Source: Clostridia bacterium
GTDB taxonomy: Bacteria; Bacillota_A; Clostridia; Christensenellales; Aristaeellaceae
Length of the DNA stretch: 64,000 nt
NCBI GenBank assembly: GCA_017525805.1
Contig: JAFXSH010000179.1
Span: 16,021 to 80,020, forward strand
Direction of reading: 5' to 3'
Both the position numbers and the translations under genes were made by a program. A model generated the notes under the pieces. The model worked only from the letters and a program-made list of their open reading frames with translations, searched no databases and was not told the origin of the DNA. Shown here piece after piece: positions 9,141 to 18,264 of the stretch; positions within the stretch are counted from its first letter, which is position 1; each line of letters opens with the position of its first letter.

Positions 9141-9171
9141 GCCGGGGAGCGCGATTGCTTCCCGGCCTTTT
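9141..9171 (+). terminator. Terminator after the cystatin-like gene
   Basis: gccggggagc pairs with gcttcccggc around a short loop and is followed by CTTTTG. Confidence 0.75.
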
Positions 9172-9200
9172 GAATACATTTTGTTCCCTGTGACCGGCGG

Positions 9201-9695
9201 TTACGCCTTCATCTTCCTCAAGCGCTTATTTTCGTACATGATCTTATCGGCGCGGCGCACCGTATCGATCACGGCGGGGTCGGTCTTGGAAGCGTCCTCC
9301 GCCGAAATACCGGCATTGTCCAGCGCGGTATAAATATAATAGGTTTCCGTGCCCATGGGGAGGTTGGGGTACAGCATGGATTCCGTGCGCTCCGCCATAT
9401 AGGATACGTCGCTCATCAGGTCGATTTCACCTTGGGCCAGCATCTGAATCAGCTCCGACCAAGTGCCCTCCACGTACTCATAGCGCCAGCCGGTATAGGC
9501 GGCGATCTTGCGCTGATACTCGTAGGCGTAGCCGGACCGGCGCCCCAATTCATCCGTGATATTGAACGGCGATTCGTACCAGCCTACGCGCACGGTCTTT
9601 TCCCCGTCCTGCGCCAAAGCGGGCGTCAGGGCCGCCAGCCCAAGGATCAGGCACAGCAGCCGTTTGATAAAAACGCCCACATTGAAATTGTCCAT
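9201..9695 (-). pseudogene. Solute-binding domain joined in frame to the end of a GGDEF domain (internally deleted)
   Basis: The 164-residue frame starts with a signal peptide (about 1-29, ending in ALAQ). The first half of a family-3 solute-binding domain follows (TVRVGWYESPFNITDELGRR, the SBP_bac_3 fold used in amino-acid binding and as a sensor). After about residue 136 (AEDASK) the sequence changes to VIDTVRRADKIMYENKRLRK, the characteristic last helix of a diguanylate cyclase domain. The usual parent is a membrane sensor of 600 or more residues: SBP domain, transmembrane helix, GGDEF. The second SBP lobe, the membrane helix and the GG(D/E)EF site are all missing, so it should not make cyclic di-GMP. 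The junction keeps frame, unlike the two GH3 cases. Confidence 0.7.
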
Positions 9696-9836
9696 CTTCC
9701 GTCCCCTCGTCTTTGGAAAATCATCCCCGCGCCCGAGGCCGTACTCCTTAGGCGTTCCGGCTTCCGTGCGTCAGGCCACATATTTTCACAACGTATATTA
9801 TAAGCCAATCATGGAAAAAAGGCAAGGCGCTCTGTT

Positions 9837-11141
9837 TTACACCGTTTCCAGCCCCGTATCGCTTTCAACTACTTTTAAAAGTTCTTCCTGTTTCCCGTCC
9901 AGGGCGTTGATGTAGCTCAAATAAGTGTGCCCGCCGAACTCGCCCTTGAATTCGTAGCACAGTCTTTCGCCGCCGTCCGTGGGGATCAGGCACAGGCGGC
10001 TGGACTGCACGTTCAGGCGCTGGCCCACAAGCTGACGGGCTTCTTCCTCGGTGAGGGTGGGAACCAGCAGGCCCCTGGCGGCGTGGTTCTGCCAGTAGTT
10101 CCGGGCCTCGATGCCCACCACCTGGGCGGTGTCCATGCGAAGCTGCACCTTGATCAGATCGGGGTACAGCAGGGTATCGCCCTGGGAGGCGGCGAAGGAG
10201 ATCACAGTCACGCCCTGATATACCTGAAAATAGGTGGGCTTCATGCCCGAAAAACCCTTGGCCTCCAAGAACAGCAGGGCGTTTTCCCGGCATTCCTCCA
10301 CGCTCTTTTCCACGGGGAAGTCCGCCGCGTCCGGGGCCATCCACAGGATCTTGCCGCCCTGCTGGGTCACGGCGGCCTGGAGCGTCACATCGCCCAATTC
10401 CAGCGTCACACCCCAGCAGGGGATACTTCCGCCCATGCTGACCCCGGCGCTGGCCCGCTTTACCCGATCGCCCACAAAATCCCGGGCAATGGCGATGGCT
10501 TCCTCCTGGGACACCACCTTTGTGCCCAAGGCCAAGGCTTGGCCGGTCTGCCGGGCGTCGGAAAAGGGGCCGTCGTAAATCAGGGTGGGGTAGCTCACCG
10601 CGCTGTCATAGGCGGCTGTTTCCGGTTCGCTGCCCTCGGGATAAAAGGCCGCTTTCCCGATCTGCGCCTCCCGCGTCAGGGCGTCCCGGCTTTGGGTCAG
10701 GGCGGAAGCGTATTCCTGGCAGGCGGACAAAAGGCTTTCCAGCCTCGCCGCGTCCTCTTGGGTGATTTTTCCCGTCAGGAGCAGCGTACCGCTGTAATCC
10801 GCCGCCTGATTGGCAAATTTCATGGCCCGCTGGGTGGCGGTGTGGGACAGGGGCAGCAGCGACAGACTGCGCTGCACCTGTGCCGCCCCGGCGCTCACCT
10901 GGTTCAGGTACTGGTTCTCCGCCCCGTCCTCCTGGGACAGCAGCGCCTTGCCTAAGGCCAGTTCCATATCCTCCATCTGCCGCAGGGCGGAGAGCACCGC
11001 CCCGTCGTATACCTCCCGCAGCCGGGCCGCGTACCCGTCCCGCTCGCTTTTGAACCGGAAGGCCAGCCCCGATACCGCCGCCAGCGCCAGCAGCAGCGCG
11101 AACATACTCAAGGGAAAACGGCTTTTTTTCATAGGATGCAC
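9837..11141 (-). CDS. ypeB: Spore germination protein YpeB
   Basis: The protein has 434 residues, close to B. subtilis YpeB (about 450). It opens with a single N-terminal membrane anchor (residues 5-27) and a helical N-terminal half. Two or more PepSY-like repeats follow, with the motif EAIAIARDFVG and a late VGQRLNVQSSRLCLIP segment ending KQEELLKVVE. YpeB is needed to place and stabilise the SleB cortex hydrolase in spores. sleB lies directly upstream on the same strand, but a structured repeat of about 410 bases separates them. The likely start is the fourth codon (MKKSRF), preceded by GAGGTG. Sigma-G forespore control is expected from the family, not seen here. Confidence 0.9.
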   Translation of the reverse strand: MHPMKKSRFPLSMFALLLALAAVSGLAFRFKSERDGYAARLREVYDGAVLSALRQMEDMELALGKALLSQEDGAENQYLNQVSAGAAQVQRSLSLLPLSHTATQRAMKFANQAADYSGTLLLTGKITQEDAARLESLLSACQEYASALTQSRDALTREAQIGKAAFYPEGSEPETAAYDSAVSYPTLIYDGPFSDARQTGQALALGTKVVSQEEAIAIARDFVGDRVKRASAGVSMGGSIPCWGVTLELGDVTLQAAVTQQGGKILWMAPDAADFPVEKSVEECRENALLFLEAKGFSGMKPTYFQVYQGVTVISFAASQGDTLLYPDLIKVQLRMDTAQVVGIEARNYWQNHAARGLLVPTLTEEEARQLVGQRLNVQSSRLCLIPTDGGERLCYEFKGEFGGHTYLSYINALDGKQEELLKVVESDTGLETV

Positions 11142-11159
11142 CTCAATTGTTCAGATTCA

Positions 11160-11573
11160 ATGTTTACGAAGCAGGGGGCTTCTTCAGCCCCCTAAACCCC
11201 TGAACCAGGAGCCTTCGGCCCCTGGACCCCACTAAGCGAAGTCGGTTGGTTGGGAAGAATAGATATCTTCCGCCTGCTGCGCTGGGGATTACGAAAGATA
11301 GAGGACTTCTGGCCCACGAAAGCCGGGAAAATCCCCAGGGGAAAGCTCGCTTTCCCTGGAGATTATTCCCAGGCTTTCCCCGGATGCCTTGCATCCGGGC
11401 AGGCGGCTTTCAGCCGCCGGGCCAGAAGTGCAACGGCGCCAAATTTGGCCGTTTTCTATAAGCAACAGCGAAAATTTGCTTTTTCGTCGTGTCAAGCAGC
11501 TTCCGCGGGTGAAGGGTCCAGGGAGATCATCTCCCTGGCGCAGGGTTTGGGGCCGCGGAGGCCCCAGCGTTCT
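11160..11573. repeat. Dispersed structured repeat, copy A
   Basis: This is a nearly full copy between sleB and ypeB. The core is a closing stem cttctggccc (11306-11315) / gggccagaag (11419-11428). It encloses three hairpins: P2, long and bulged with tip gggaaagctcgctttccc (11318-11379); P3, cggatgc/gcatccg (11381-11397); and P4, ggcggc/gccgcc (11402-11418). Flanks carry gggggct/agccccc near 11171-11186 on the left and, on the right, ccaggga/tccctgg and ggggcc/ggcccc hairpins near 11518-11566. No open frame in it looks like a protein. I do not recognise the family. Confidence 0.88.
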
Positions 11574-12237
11574 ATACCGCGAAGCTGTGCGCCCCGATGC
11601 TCAATCTTACCTCCCGGCTCCAGATCCAGGCGCTGGTGGCGGTGGCGGGGTTGTAATAATACACGCAGCCGCCGGTGGGGTCCCAGCCGTTCATGGCATC
11701 CCGGGCGGCCCGAAGGGAATCGTTATCCGGGGCCAGGTTGATTTGGCCGTCCGCCACGCAGTCGAAAGCCCCGGCCTGGTAAATCACCCCGCTGATGGTA
11801 TTGGGGAAGGAAGCGGAGCGCACCCGGTTCAGCACCACAGCCGCCACCGCCACCTTGCCCACGTAGGGCTCGCCCCGGGCCTCGGCGTGCACCAGCCGGG
11901 CCAGGGTGTAGATTTCGCTGTCGGTGGAGCTGGCTGTCGCCGTACCGCCGCTGTTCAAGGTAATGCCTAAGGCTGCCGCCGTGGCCGGGCCCACCACGCC
12001 GTCCGCTTTCAGCCCGTTTTTCCGCTGGAACCACAAAACCGCTTCATAGGTGGCCTGGCCGTAAATGCCGTCCGCCGGGGCGTCCATGTAGCCATATTGC
12101 CGCAGGCGCTGCTGAATCTTCGTCACGTCCGCGCCCCGGTCGCCCCAGGCCACCGCAGCCTGGCCCGCCCCGGTCCATATCATCAGGCAAATCAGCGCAA
12201 GCAAAAGCGCCGCCCGTTTCCGTTTCATCGTAATCAC
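11572..12237 (-). CDS. sleB: Spore cortex-lytic enzyme SleB
   Basis: The 221-residue precursor has a signal peptide (about 1-28). A PG_binding_1 domain (33-90; GADVTKIQQRLRQYGYM, DGIYGQATYEAVLWFQ) follows, then a linker and the cell-wall hydrolase domain of the SleB/CwlJ family (Hydrolase_2, about 110-221). The likely catalytic glutamate is in LVHAEARGE and the conserved fold segment is VAAVVLNRV. The enzyme is a lytic transglycosylase that cuts muramic-delta-lactam cortex during germination. It pairs with ypeB downstream. The reading can begin at a GTG (12237) or, more likely, the ATG at 12228. Confidence 0.93.
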   Translation of the reverse strand: MITMKRKRAALLLALICLMIWTGAGQAAVAWGDRGADVTKIQQRLRQYGYMDAPADGIYGQATYEAVLWFQRKNGLKADGVVGPATAAALGITLNSGGTATASSTDSEIYTLARLVHAEARGEPYVGKVAVAAVVLNRVRSASFPNTISGVIYQAGAFDCVADGQINLAPDNDSLRAARDAMNGWDPTGGCVYYYNPATATSAWIWSREVRLSIGAHSFAV

Positions 12238-12316
12238 GCCCTTTCCGGGTCTATTGTGCGCAAAAAGAGAGAAAAAAAACGTCGTTTATGCACAATGTTT
12301 CTTTTTTGTTTTGCTC

Positions 12317-12344
12317 TTGTAATCATCTGGAAAAGCACTATAAT
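12317..12344 (+). promoter_or_regulatory. Promoter of the putP-like gene
   Basis: TTGTAA (12317-12322) and TATAAT (12339-12344) are separated by 16 bases. Two ATGCAT palindromes follow directly (12352-12366) and could bind a regulator. Confidence 0.7.
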
Positions 12345-12390
12345 GAATAATATGCATTTTATGCATGTTATGCGAAAGGATGGAGGAAGC

Positions 12391-13845
12391 ATGAACATTG
12401 AACTGATCGTATTCATCGTATACCTGATTTTTATGTTGGGGATCGGCGTATACTTTTTCCTGCGGATGCGCAGCGGCGGCGAAAAGGATTATTTCCTGGG
12501 CGGCCGGAAAATGGGGCCGTGGGTGTCCGCTCTGAGCGCCGGCGCGTCGGATATGAGCGCCTGGTCGCTGATGGGCCTGCCCGCGTCGGTTTACGCCTTA
12601 GGCATGGGGCAGACGTGGATCGCCATCGGCCTGGCCATCGGCTACGCGCTGAGCTGGATTTTGGAAGCGCCGCGCCTGCGCCGCTATTCCATCGCGGCCA
12701 AGGATTCCATCACCATTCCCCAGTACCTGACCAATCGTTTCCTGTCCAAGAGCAAGGCCGTGCAGGTGATCTGCGCCATCATTTTCCTGGTGGCTTACAC
12801 CATTTACGCGGCCAGCAGCATCAAAGCCTGCGGCACGCTGTTCAACACCGTTGTGGGCGTGGACGCCAACGTGGCCATGTATTTAGCGGCCATCATCATC
12901 ATTTCCTACACCTTCTTGGGCGGCTTTTCCGCCGTATCCTGGACGGACTTTTTCCAGGGCATGCTGATGCTGGCGGCCCTGCTGATCGCCCCCATTTTCG
13001 CGCTGACGCTGGTGGAGTCCGGTCAGGGCGCGTCCGGTATGGAAGAGGTAGGCGCGGGCTACTGGAAGCTGTTCACCAACTGGCAGGACGTGATTTCCGG
13101 TTTGGGCTGGGGCCTTGGCTACTTCGGCATGCCCCATATCATCATCCGCTTCATGGCCGTGCGCTCAGATAAGGACATAAAAAAGAGCGCCGCCATCGGT
13201 ATCTCCTGGACCGTGCTGATCCTCGGCTTCGCCGTCATCGCCGGTCTGATCGGCCGCATGTACCTGGGCGAAATCGAAGATACCTCCACGGTGTTCATTC
13301 AGATGGTGCGCAAGATGTTCCCGCCGGTCATCAGCGGCGTGCTGCTGTCCGCCATCTTAGCGGCCTCTATGTCCACGGCGGACAGCCAGCTGCTTTCCAG
13401 CGCCTCCGCCTTTGCCAGCGACGTGTATAAACCCATCATCCGCAAGGGCAAGGCTGGCGACAAGGAAATGCTCTGGGCGGGGCGGCTGGTGGTGCTGGCC
13501 GTTGCCATCGTGGCGCTGCTGATCGCCTCCAATCCCGAAAGCGGCAGCATCATGAACCTGGTTTCCAACGCCTGGGGCGTGTTCGGCGCGGCCTTCGGCC
13601 CCGTGATCCTGCTCTCCCTGTTCTGGCGCAGGCTCACCTTCGGCGGCGCTGTGGCGGGCATCGTTACCGGCGCTGTGGTGGATATCCTCTGGCTGGCCTT
13701 CTTAAGCTCCACCGGCGTGTATGAGATCGTGCCCGGCTTCCTCTGCGGCCTGCTGGCTACCGTCGCGGTGTCCCTGATGGGCAGGGAACCCGGCGCGGAA
13801 GTGCTCAAGCTGTTCGACCGGGTGGCGTCCAAAGAAGAAATTTGA
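12391..13845 (+). CDS. putP: Sodium/proline-type solute symporter (SSS family)
   Basis: The 484-residue protein has about 13 membrane helices and the sodium:solute symporter layout. Family marks include the N-terminal KDYFLGGRKMGPWVSALS, the helix ASDMSAWSLMGLPA (PutP-like) and a later sodium-site segment AAILAASMSTADSQLLSSAS. It brings proline or a related solute in with sodium; the substrate is inferred from PutP likeness only. The ATG at 12391 follows GGAGG by six bases, and the open frame upstream of it is not coding. A strong promoter lies about 50 bases upstream and a rho-independent terminator follows. Confidence 0.9.
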   Translation: MNIELIVFIVYLIFMLGIGVYFFLRMRSGGEKDYFLGGRKMGPWVSALSAGASDMSAWSLMGLPASVYALGMGQTWIAIGLAIGYALSWILEAPRLRRYSIAAKDSITIPQYLTNRFLSKSKAVQVICAIIFLVAYTIYAASSIKACGTLFNTVVGVDANVAMYLAAIIIISYTFLGGFSAVSWTDFFQGMLMLAALLIAPIFALTLVESGQGASGMEEVGAGYWKLFTNWQDVISGLGWGLGYFGMPHIIIRFMAVRSDKDIKKSAAIGISWTVLILGFAVIAGLIGRMYLGEIEDTSTVFIQMVRKMFPPVISGVLLSAILAASMSTADSQLLSSASAFASDVYKPIIRKGKAGDKEMLWAGRLVVLAVAIVALLIASNPESGSIMNLVSNAWGVFGAAFGPVILLSLFWRRLTFGGAVAGIVTGAVVDILWLAFLSSTGVYEIVPGFLCGLLATVAVSLMGREPGAEVLKLFDRVASKEEI

Positions 13846-13883
13846 CCTTCAAAACGCAAAGGATCTATATACATCCAACAATG

Positions 13884-13907
13884 CCGCCGGGGTTTTCCGG
13901 CGGTTTT
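13884..13907 (+). terminator. Terminator after putP
   Basis: ccgccgg/ccggcgg with loop ggtttt is followed by TTTTGC. Confidence 0.85.
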
Positions 13908-13949
13908 GCTTTGCGGTTCGCTTGTCATGCAATAGGTTATTTCAGCAAT

Positions 13950-14020
13950 CGCGGTTTGACGGGGAAGGGACCGGCGGGGCCGCGGAGGACCCAGTATATC
14001 CTCCTTCCCGCCAATTTCCA
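13950..14020. repeat. Degraded fragment of the structured repeat
   Basis: Within the 371-base gap between putP and the next gene, ggggccgcggaggacccag (about 13977-13995) matches the end hairpin ggggccgcggaggccccag of copies A and B with one pair broken. Nothing else of the repeat is visible here. The remainder of the gap holds the putP terminator and the downstream gene's promoter. Confidence 0.5.
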
Positions 14021-14103
14021 ATTTACTTGCGCAAAGCGCAGGGAATATGGATGGCTAATTTGTAAAGATATTTCAAATATGTTACGTATTTATATCAAAA
14101 ATC

Positions 14104-14132
14104 TTGACACAGTCACAGAATTGAAATAAAAT
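14104..14132 (+). promoter_or_regulatory. Strong sigma-A promoter for the wall-binding protein
   Basis: A perfect TTGACA (14104-14109), a 17-base spacer and TAAAAT (14127-14132) lie 85 bases before the start codon. Confidence 0.85.
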
Positions 14133-14216
14133 AGACTTGGAGCACTGTCTTCACTTTCTGTTTCAGAATGGATTCCGGCACGTTTTTTTGCGCGCCGCTG
14201 TACGGAGGATCAAACC

Positions 14217-17174
14217 ATGCGTACTGTTTTTATTCGCCGCGTATGCGCTTTGCTGATTGCCGCCGCGCTGCTGCTGGGAGCGGTGCCTGTGCTGGGGGAA
14301 ACCTATCCCCTCACGGCTTATACCACTACCGCCCTGCGCCTGCGCCAGCAGCCGAACAGCAGCGCCACCGTGCTGCTCACCATTCCCGGCGGGGATATGG
14401 TGGTGATCACGGGAGAAAGCGGCAGTTATTATATTGCCGTTTACGAGGGCGTACAGGGTTATGCCCTGAAGCAGTACCTGAACGTGGTGGACGGGGGCGT
14501 GAGCCTGCCCGCCGTCACGCCCGCGCCCAAAACGGCGGCCTCCGCCTACACCCTGCTCTATTCCGGCAGTAAGGGGGACGCCGTGAAAGCGCTGCAAAGC
14601 GCCTTAAAAGAATTGGGCTTCTATACCAGTACAGTGGACGGCAGCTTCGGTTCCGGCACCCGCGACGCCGTGATTGCCTTTCAGAAAATGAACGGCCTCT
14701 CCCAGACCGGCACGGCGGACGATGCCACCCAGACCCTGCTGTTTGAAGGAAAGCCCAAGAACAGCAAGGGAACGGCGAAGACGGTAAAAACAGTGTCGTA
14801 TGTGGAGGGGGCGTCTATCGCCTCCGGCAGCCAGGGGGACGCGGTGGTCCGGCTGCAAAACCGGCTCAGGGAATTGGGCTATTACACCGGCAGCGTGGAC
14901 GGCATCGCTGGCAGCGGCACGGTGACAGCCATCAAAAATTTCCAGAAAAAGAACGGCCTCTCCCAGACCGGCACGGCGGACGCCGCCACCCAGAACGCGC
15001 TGTACGCATCCACGGCGATCGCCGCCAACGCCACCGCCACCCCCAAGCCCACCGCGACGCCTACGCCCATACCCACCAATCCCCCCGCGTCCGCGGAAGC
15101 CACTTTCCCCTTTACCACCTACACCACTTCCTCCGTGAACCTGCGCAAGGCCGCCTCCACTTCCTCCCAGCGCCTGACCACCGTGCCCAAGGGCGCGGAG
15201 ATCACCGTGCTGGCCATTTCCGGGGATTACCTGCATATCACCTATAAAAGCTATACCGGTTATATCGTTTCGGATTACGCCTATGTGCCCGCCCAGTACG
15301 CGCCCGGCACGGCCCTGTCCACGGACAGCGACGCCCAACAGCATTACGCCTACCTGCAAAACGGCAGCACGGGCAAAAACGTGTCCCTGCTCCAGGAAGC
15401 GCTGAAAGAGTTAGGCTTCTATTCCGGCGAGCTGGACGGCAGCTTCGGGGCCAGCACCACGGCGGCAATGAAATCGTTCCAGAAAAAGAACGGCATCCGG
15501 CAGGACGGCGTCGCCTCCCCCGAGGTGCAGAAGCTGATCTTCGAGGAAAAGCCCGTGAACGTCAAGGGCAAAAAGGTCAGCGTGAGCATCCTGCCCAATT
15601 TCCCGGTGGAGGAATTCAGCGCCGGGGATAAGGGCTGGCAGGTGACTGAACTGCAAAACACCCTGAAATCCTTGGGCTATTACACCGCCGAGCCCACTGG
15701 CGTGTACGACACCGCCACCCAGAACGCGGTGAAGAAATTCCAGAGCGCCCATCACCTGACCGTGGACGGCATCGCGGGCAAAAAAACCCTGCAATTGCTG
15801 AATTTGCTTGCCGCTACCGCCACCCCCGCCGCGGGGAAAACACCCGCTCCCACCGCCGCCGCAACGCCGCTGACGGCCCAGAATGTGGTGGTGATGAAGA
15901 ACGGCACCAAGGGCGTCGAGGTGACCCGGCTGCAAAACCGGCTGATGGAGCTGGGCTATTATACCTGCACCGCAGACGGCGTGTATGACAGCGATGATAT
16001 CGCTGCCGTGAAGGAATTCCAGCGGAAGAACGGCCTCACCGTGGACGGCGTGGCCGGGCTTGCCACCCAGCAGGCCCTGTATTCCGCCTCCGCCGTCCCC
16101 GCCGCCACCGCCGCGCCTGTCGTATCGCCCACGCCCATCGTGGTCGCCACGGCCTATCCCACCCTGCAAACCCTGAAAACCGGCAGCAGCGGCGAATTGG
16201 TTTCCGCTCTGCAGACCCGGCTGCAGGCCCTGGGCTACTATACCGGCGCGATCGACGGCCAGTACGGCGGCGGCACCGCCGAGGCCGTGAAGAAATTCCA
16301 GAAGAATAACGGTCTCACCGCCGACGGCGTGGCGGGAAGCGCCACATTGAATAAGCTCTACGTCAGCGGCACGGCGGTATCCGCCGCCACCGCCACCCCC
16401 GCGCCGACAGCTACCCCCGCGCCTTCCGCCGCCGCCACCACCGTGGCCACTATCAACGCCAAGCTTCTGCAGCGGGGCGATTCCGGATCGGCGGTAAAGG
16501 CTTTGCAGCAGCGCCTGGTGCAATTGGGTTATCTGGCCTCAGCGGACGGGATTTACGGGCCCAAGACCGTCAACGCCGTGTCGGCTTTCCAGAAGAATAA
16601 CGGCCTGACGGCGGACGGCGTGGCGGGCGCCATGACCCTGAACCGCATAAGCTCATCCAGCGCTGTGCCTGCCTCCGGTATCGCGGGCCTGCCCAGCACC
16701 AATACCAATCAAACTTCCACGAATACCAGCTTTGTCGCTCCCGCCGCGTCCCAGGTACAGTACGCCAACTGGTACAACGTGATCCGCCCCATTGCCCGCA
16801 GCATGCCCGACGTGGTGATCTATGACCCCGACAGCGGCTTGCACTTTAACCTGCATATGTTCTCCTTCGGCAAGCACGCCGATTCCGAAACCCCCACCGC
16901 CGCGGACACCGCCATCCTTAATCAGGTGGTGGGCGTGAACACCTGGACGCCCAAATATGTGTGGGTCGTCTTCCCCAACGGCCAGGTGTATATCGGTTCC
17001 ATCCACAGCCACGGCCACGAGGTGGATCATACCCCCGGCAACGACCTGGAAGGCCATATCTGCCTCCACTTCCCCCGCGTCATGTCCGAGGCGGAGCAGA
17101 CCGGCCCCTACGCCGTCAGCCACCAGAACGAAATCAACTGGGGCTGGGAGCTGACCCAGGCTATGGCGAAGTAA
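14217..17174 (+). CDS. Large secreted cell-wall protein: 2 SH3 and 7 peptidoglycan-binding repeats plus a C-terminal His/Cys domain
   Basis: The 985-residue precursor starts with a signal peptide (about 1-27). An SH3 domain follows (about 29-90), two PG_binding_1 repeats, a Pro/Thr/Ala linker, a second SH3 domain, two more repeats and three linker-separated repeats. Each repeat shows the pattern G..G..V..LQ..L..LGYY...DG.......AV..FQ..NGL. The last 135 or so residues (from about 850) are different: they hold IHSHGHEVDH and, further on, GHICLHFPR. Paired histidines and a cysteine in that setting recall L,D-transpeptidase-like or other cysteine/metal hydrolase folds, but the match is loose. It probably binds peptidoglycan or spore cortex through the repeats and acts with the C-terminal domain. 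It is monocistronic, from a strong promoter. Confidence 0.85.
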   Translation: MRTVFIRRVCALLIAAALLLGAVPVLGETYPLTAYTTTALRLRQQPNSSATVLLTIPGGDMVVITGESGSYYIAVYEGVQGYALKQYLNVVDGGVSLPAVTPAPKTAASAYTLLYSGSKGDAVKALQSALKELGFYTSTVDGSFGSGTRDAVIAFQKMNGLSQTGTADDATQTLLFEGKPKNSKGTAKTVKTVSYVEGASIASGSQGDAVVRLQNRLRELGYYTGSVDGIAGSGTVTAIKNFQKKNGLSQTGTADAATQNALYASTAIAANATATPKPTATPTPIPTNPPASAEATFPFTTYTTSSVNLRKAASTSSQRLTTVPKGAEITVLAISGDYLHITYKSYTGYIVSDYAYVPAQYAPGTALSTDSDAQQHYAYLQNGSTGKNVSLLQEALKELGFYSGELDGSFGASTTAAMKSFQKKNGIRQDGVASPEVQKLIFEEKPVNVKGKKVSVSILPNFPVEEFSAGDKGWQVTELQNTLKSLGYYTAEPTGVYDTATQNAVKKFQSAHHLTVDGIAGKKTLQLLNLLAATATPAAGKTPAPTAAATPLTAQNVVVMKNGTKGVEVTRLQNRLMELGYYTCTADGVYDSDDIAAVKEFQRKNGLTVDGVAGLATQQALYSASAVPAATAAPVVSPTPIVVATAYPTLQTLKTGSSGELVSALQTRLQALGYYTGAIDGQYGGGTAEAVKKFQKNNGLTADGVAGSATLNKLYVSGTAVSAATATPAPTATPAPSAAATTVATINAKLLQRGDSGSAVKALQQRLVQLGYLASADGIYGPKTVNAVSAFQKNNGLTADGVAGAMTLNRISSSSAVPASGIAGLPSTNTNQTSTNTSFVAPAASQVQYANWYNVIRPIARSMPDVVIYDPDSGLHFNLHMFSFGKHADSETPTAADTAILNQVVGVNTWTPKYVWVVFPNGQVYIGSIHSHGHEVDHTPGNDLEGHICLHFPRVMSEAEQTGPYAVSHQNEINWGWELTQAMAK

Positions 17175-17186
17175 AACGGAGCATTC

Positions 17187-17575
17187 GCGGGGCTTTGCCC
17201 CGCATCCCACCAGGCGAATGATTCCCCTTGGCCCTCAATAGCGGATTTTTCTTGACCCGGCGAACAAACAGTTTTCCGCTGCTGCTTTGGAAGAAACGGC
17301 AACGATTGTCGCCACGATGCTTCTGGCCCGGCGGCTGAAAGCCGCCTGACCGGATGCTTTGCATCCGGTGAAAACCGAGGAATAATCCCCAGGGGAAAGC
17401 GAGCTTTCCCCCTGGGATTTTCCCGGTTTTTATAGGCCAGAAGCTCAAACTTTCGTATCTGCCAGCGACAGGCGGACGTTGTTTGTTCTTCCTATTAAGT
17501 TAATTCGCCTAATGGTGTCCAGAGGGGGAACCCTCTGGCGCGGGGTCTGGGGCCGCGGAGGCCCCAGGACTCTCC
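17187..17575. repeat. Dispersed structured repeat, copy B (inverted relative to A)
   Basis: The closing stem is cttctggccc (17320-17329) with ggccagaag (17435-17443). In this orientation P4 comes first (ggcggctgaaagccgcc), then P3 (cggatgctttgcatccg), then the long P2 with tip ggggaaagcgagctttcccc. The end module ggggccgcggaggcccc lies at about 17550-17566. It fills the whole 415-base gap between the wall protein and the HAD gene. Its open frame runs into the HAD gene in phase, making a spurious upstream extension. Confidence 0.88.
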
Positions 17576-17589
17576 TTTGGGACTGTGTA

Positions 17590-18264
17590 ATGATTATGAA
17601 AGAAGCTCAGTCGTTTGCCTTTTTTGACTTCGACGGCACCATGATCCCCGGGGACAGTATCGCCGCCTTTGTGCGATACGCCCGGAAGCGGAGAATCATG
17701 CCCCGAAGGGCGTTTTTCAGGGCGCTGCTTGCAGCGGCGCGCTATGTGCTGGGTCTCATGAACGCGGCGGACAGCAAAAACGCCGCCCTGCGCTTTCGGA
17801 TGCGTTTGTCCGAACAGGAGCGGGAGGCCCTGGACCGGGAATTTGTGGAAAACTGCCTGCTGCCACGGATCTATCCCCAGGCGAAAGCGTGCATCGCTTC
17901 TCACCGGCTGGCGGGCCGGCAGCCCGTGATCGTCACCGCGTCCACGGAAAATTATATGCGCTTCGTGGCCGACGCTTTGGGCGTTTCCGCCTTGCTGGCT
18001 ACGCCCCTGAATCCCGACGGCACAATAGGCGAAAATTGCAGGGGGGAAGAAAAACCCCACCGCATCCACGCCTGGCTGCGGGAACAGGGCCGGGAAGCGG
18101 ACTTCGCCGCGTCCTACGCCTACGGCGACAGCAAAAGCGACCTGCCCATGCTGCTTTTGTGCGGCCATCCCGTGCAGGTGAACCCCAAGAAAACCCTGCG
18201 GCAAGCCGCGCCGGACATGGAAAAGGTGTGCTGGAACGAGAACGAAAGAGGGAAAAAAGTATGA
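17590..18264 (+). CDS. HAD-superfamily phosphatase of the phosphoserine-phosphatase type (HAD-IB)
   Basis: The protein has 224 residues. Motif I is FFDFDGTM with both aspartates, motif II is VTAST, the conserved lysine is in GEEKPHR, and motif III is [12 protein letters not shown] helical cap follows motif I, as in SerB-like HAD-IB enzymes. It should remove phosphate from a small metabolite that cannot be named from sequence. The start is at the end of repeat copy B, with no clear ribosome site; ATG 17590 or 17596 is chosen because everything upstream is repeat sequence. It overlaps the next gene by four bases (ATGA). Confidence 0.85.
   Translation: MIMKEAQSFAFFDFDGTMIPGDSIAAFVRYARKRRIMPRRAFFRALLAAARYVLGLMNAADSKNAALRFRMRLSEQEREALDREFVENCLLPRIYPQAKACIASHRLAGRQPVIVTASTENYMRFVADALGVSALLATPLNPDGTIGENCRGEEKPHRIHAWLREQGREADFAASYAYGDSKSDLPMLLLCGHPVQVNPKKTLRQAAPDMEKVCWNENERGKKV

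Noticed and set aside
11160..11573. Reading the structured repeat as a simple transcription terminator
   Set aside because: The hairpins are not followed by T-runs, the element is far longer than a terminator, and proper terminators exist separately, for example before copy D.
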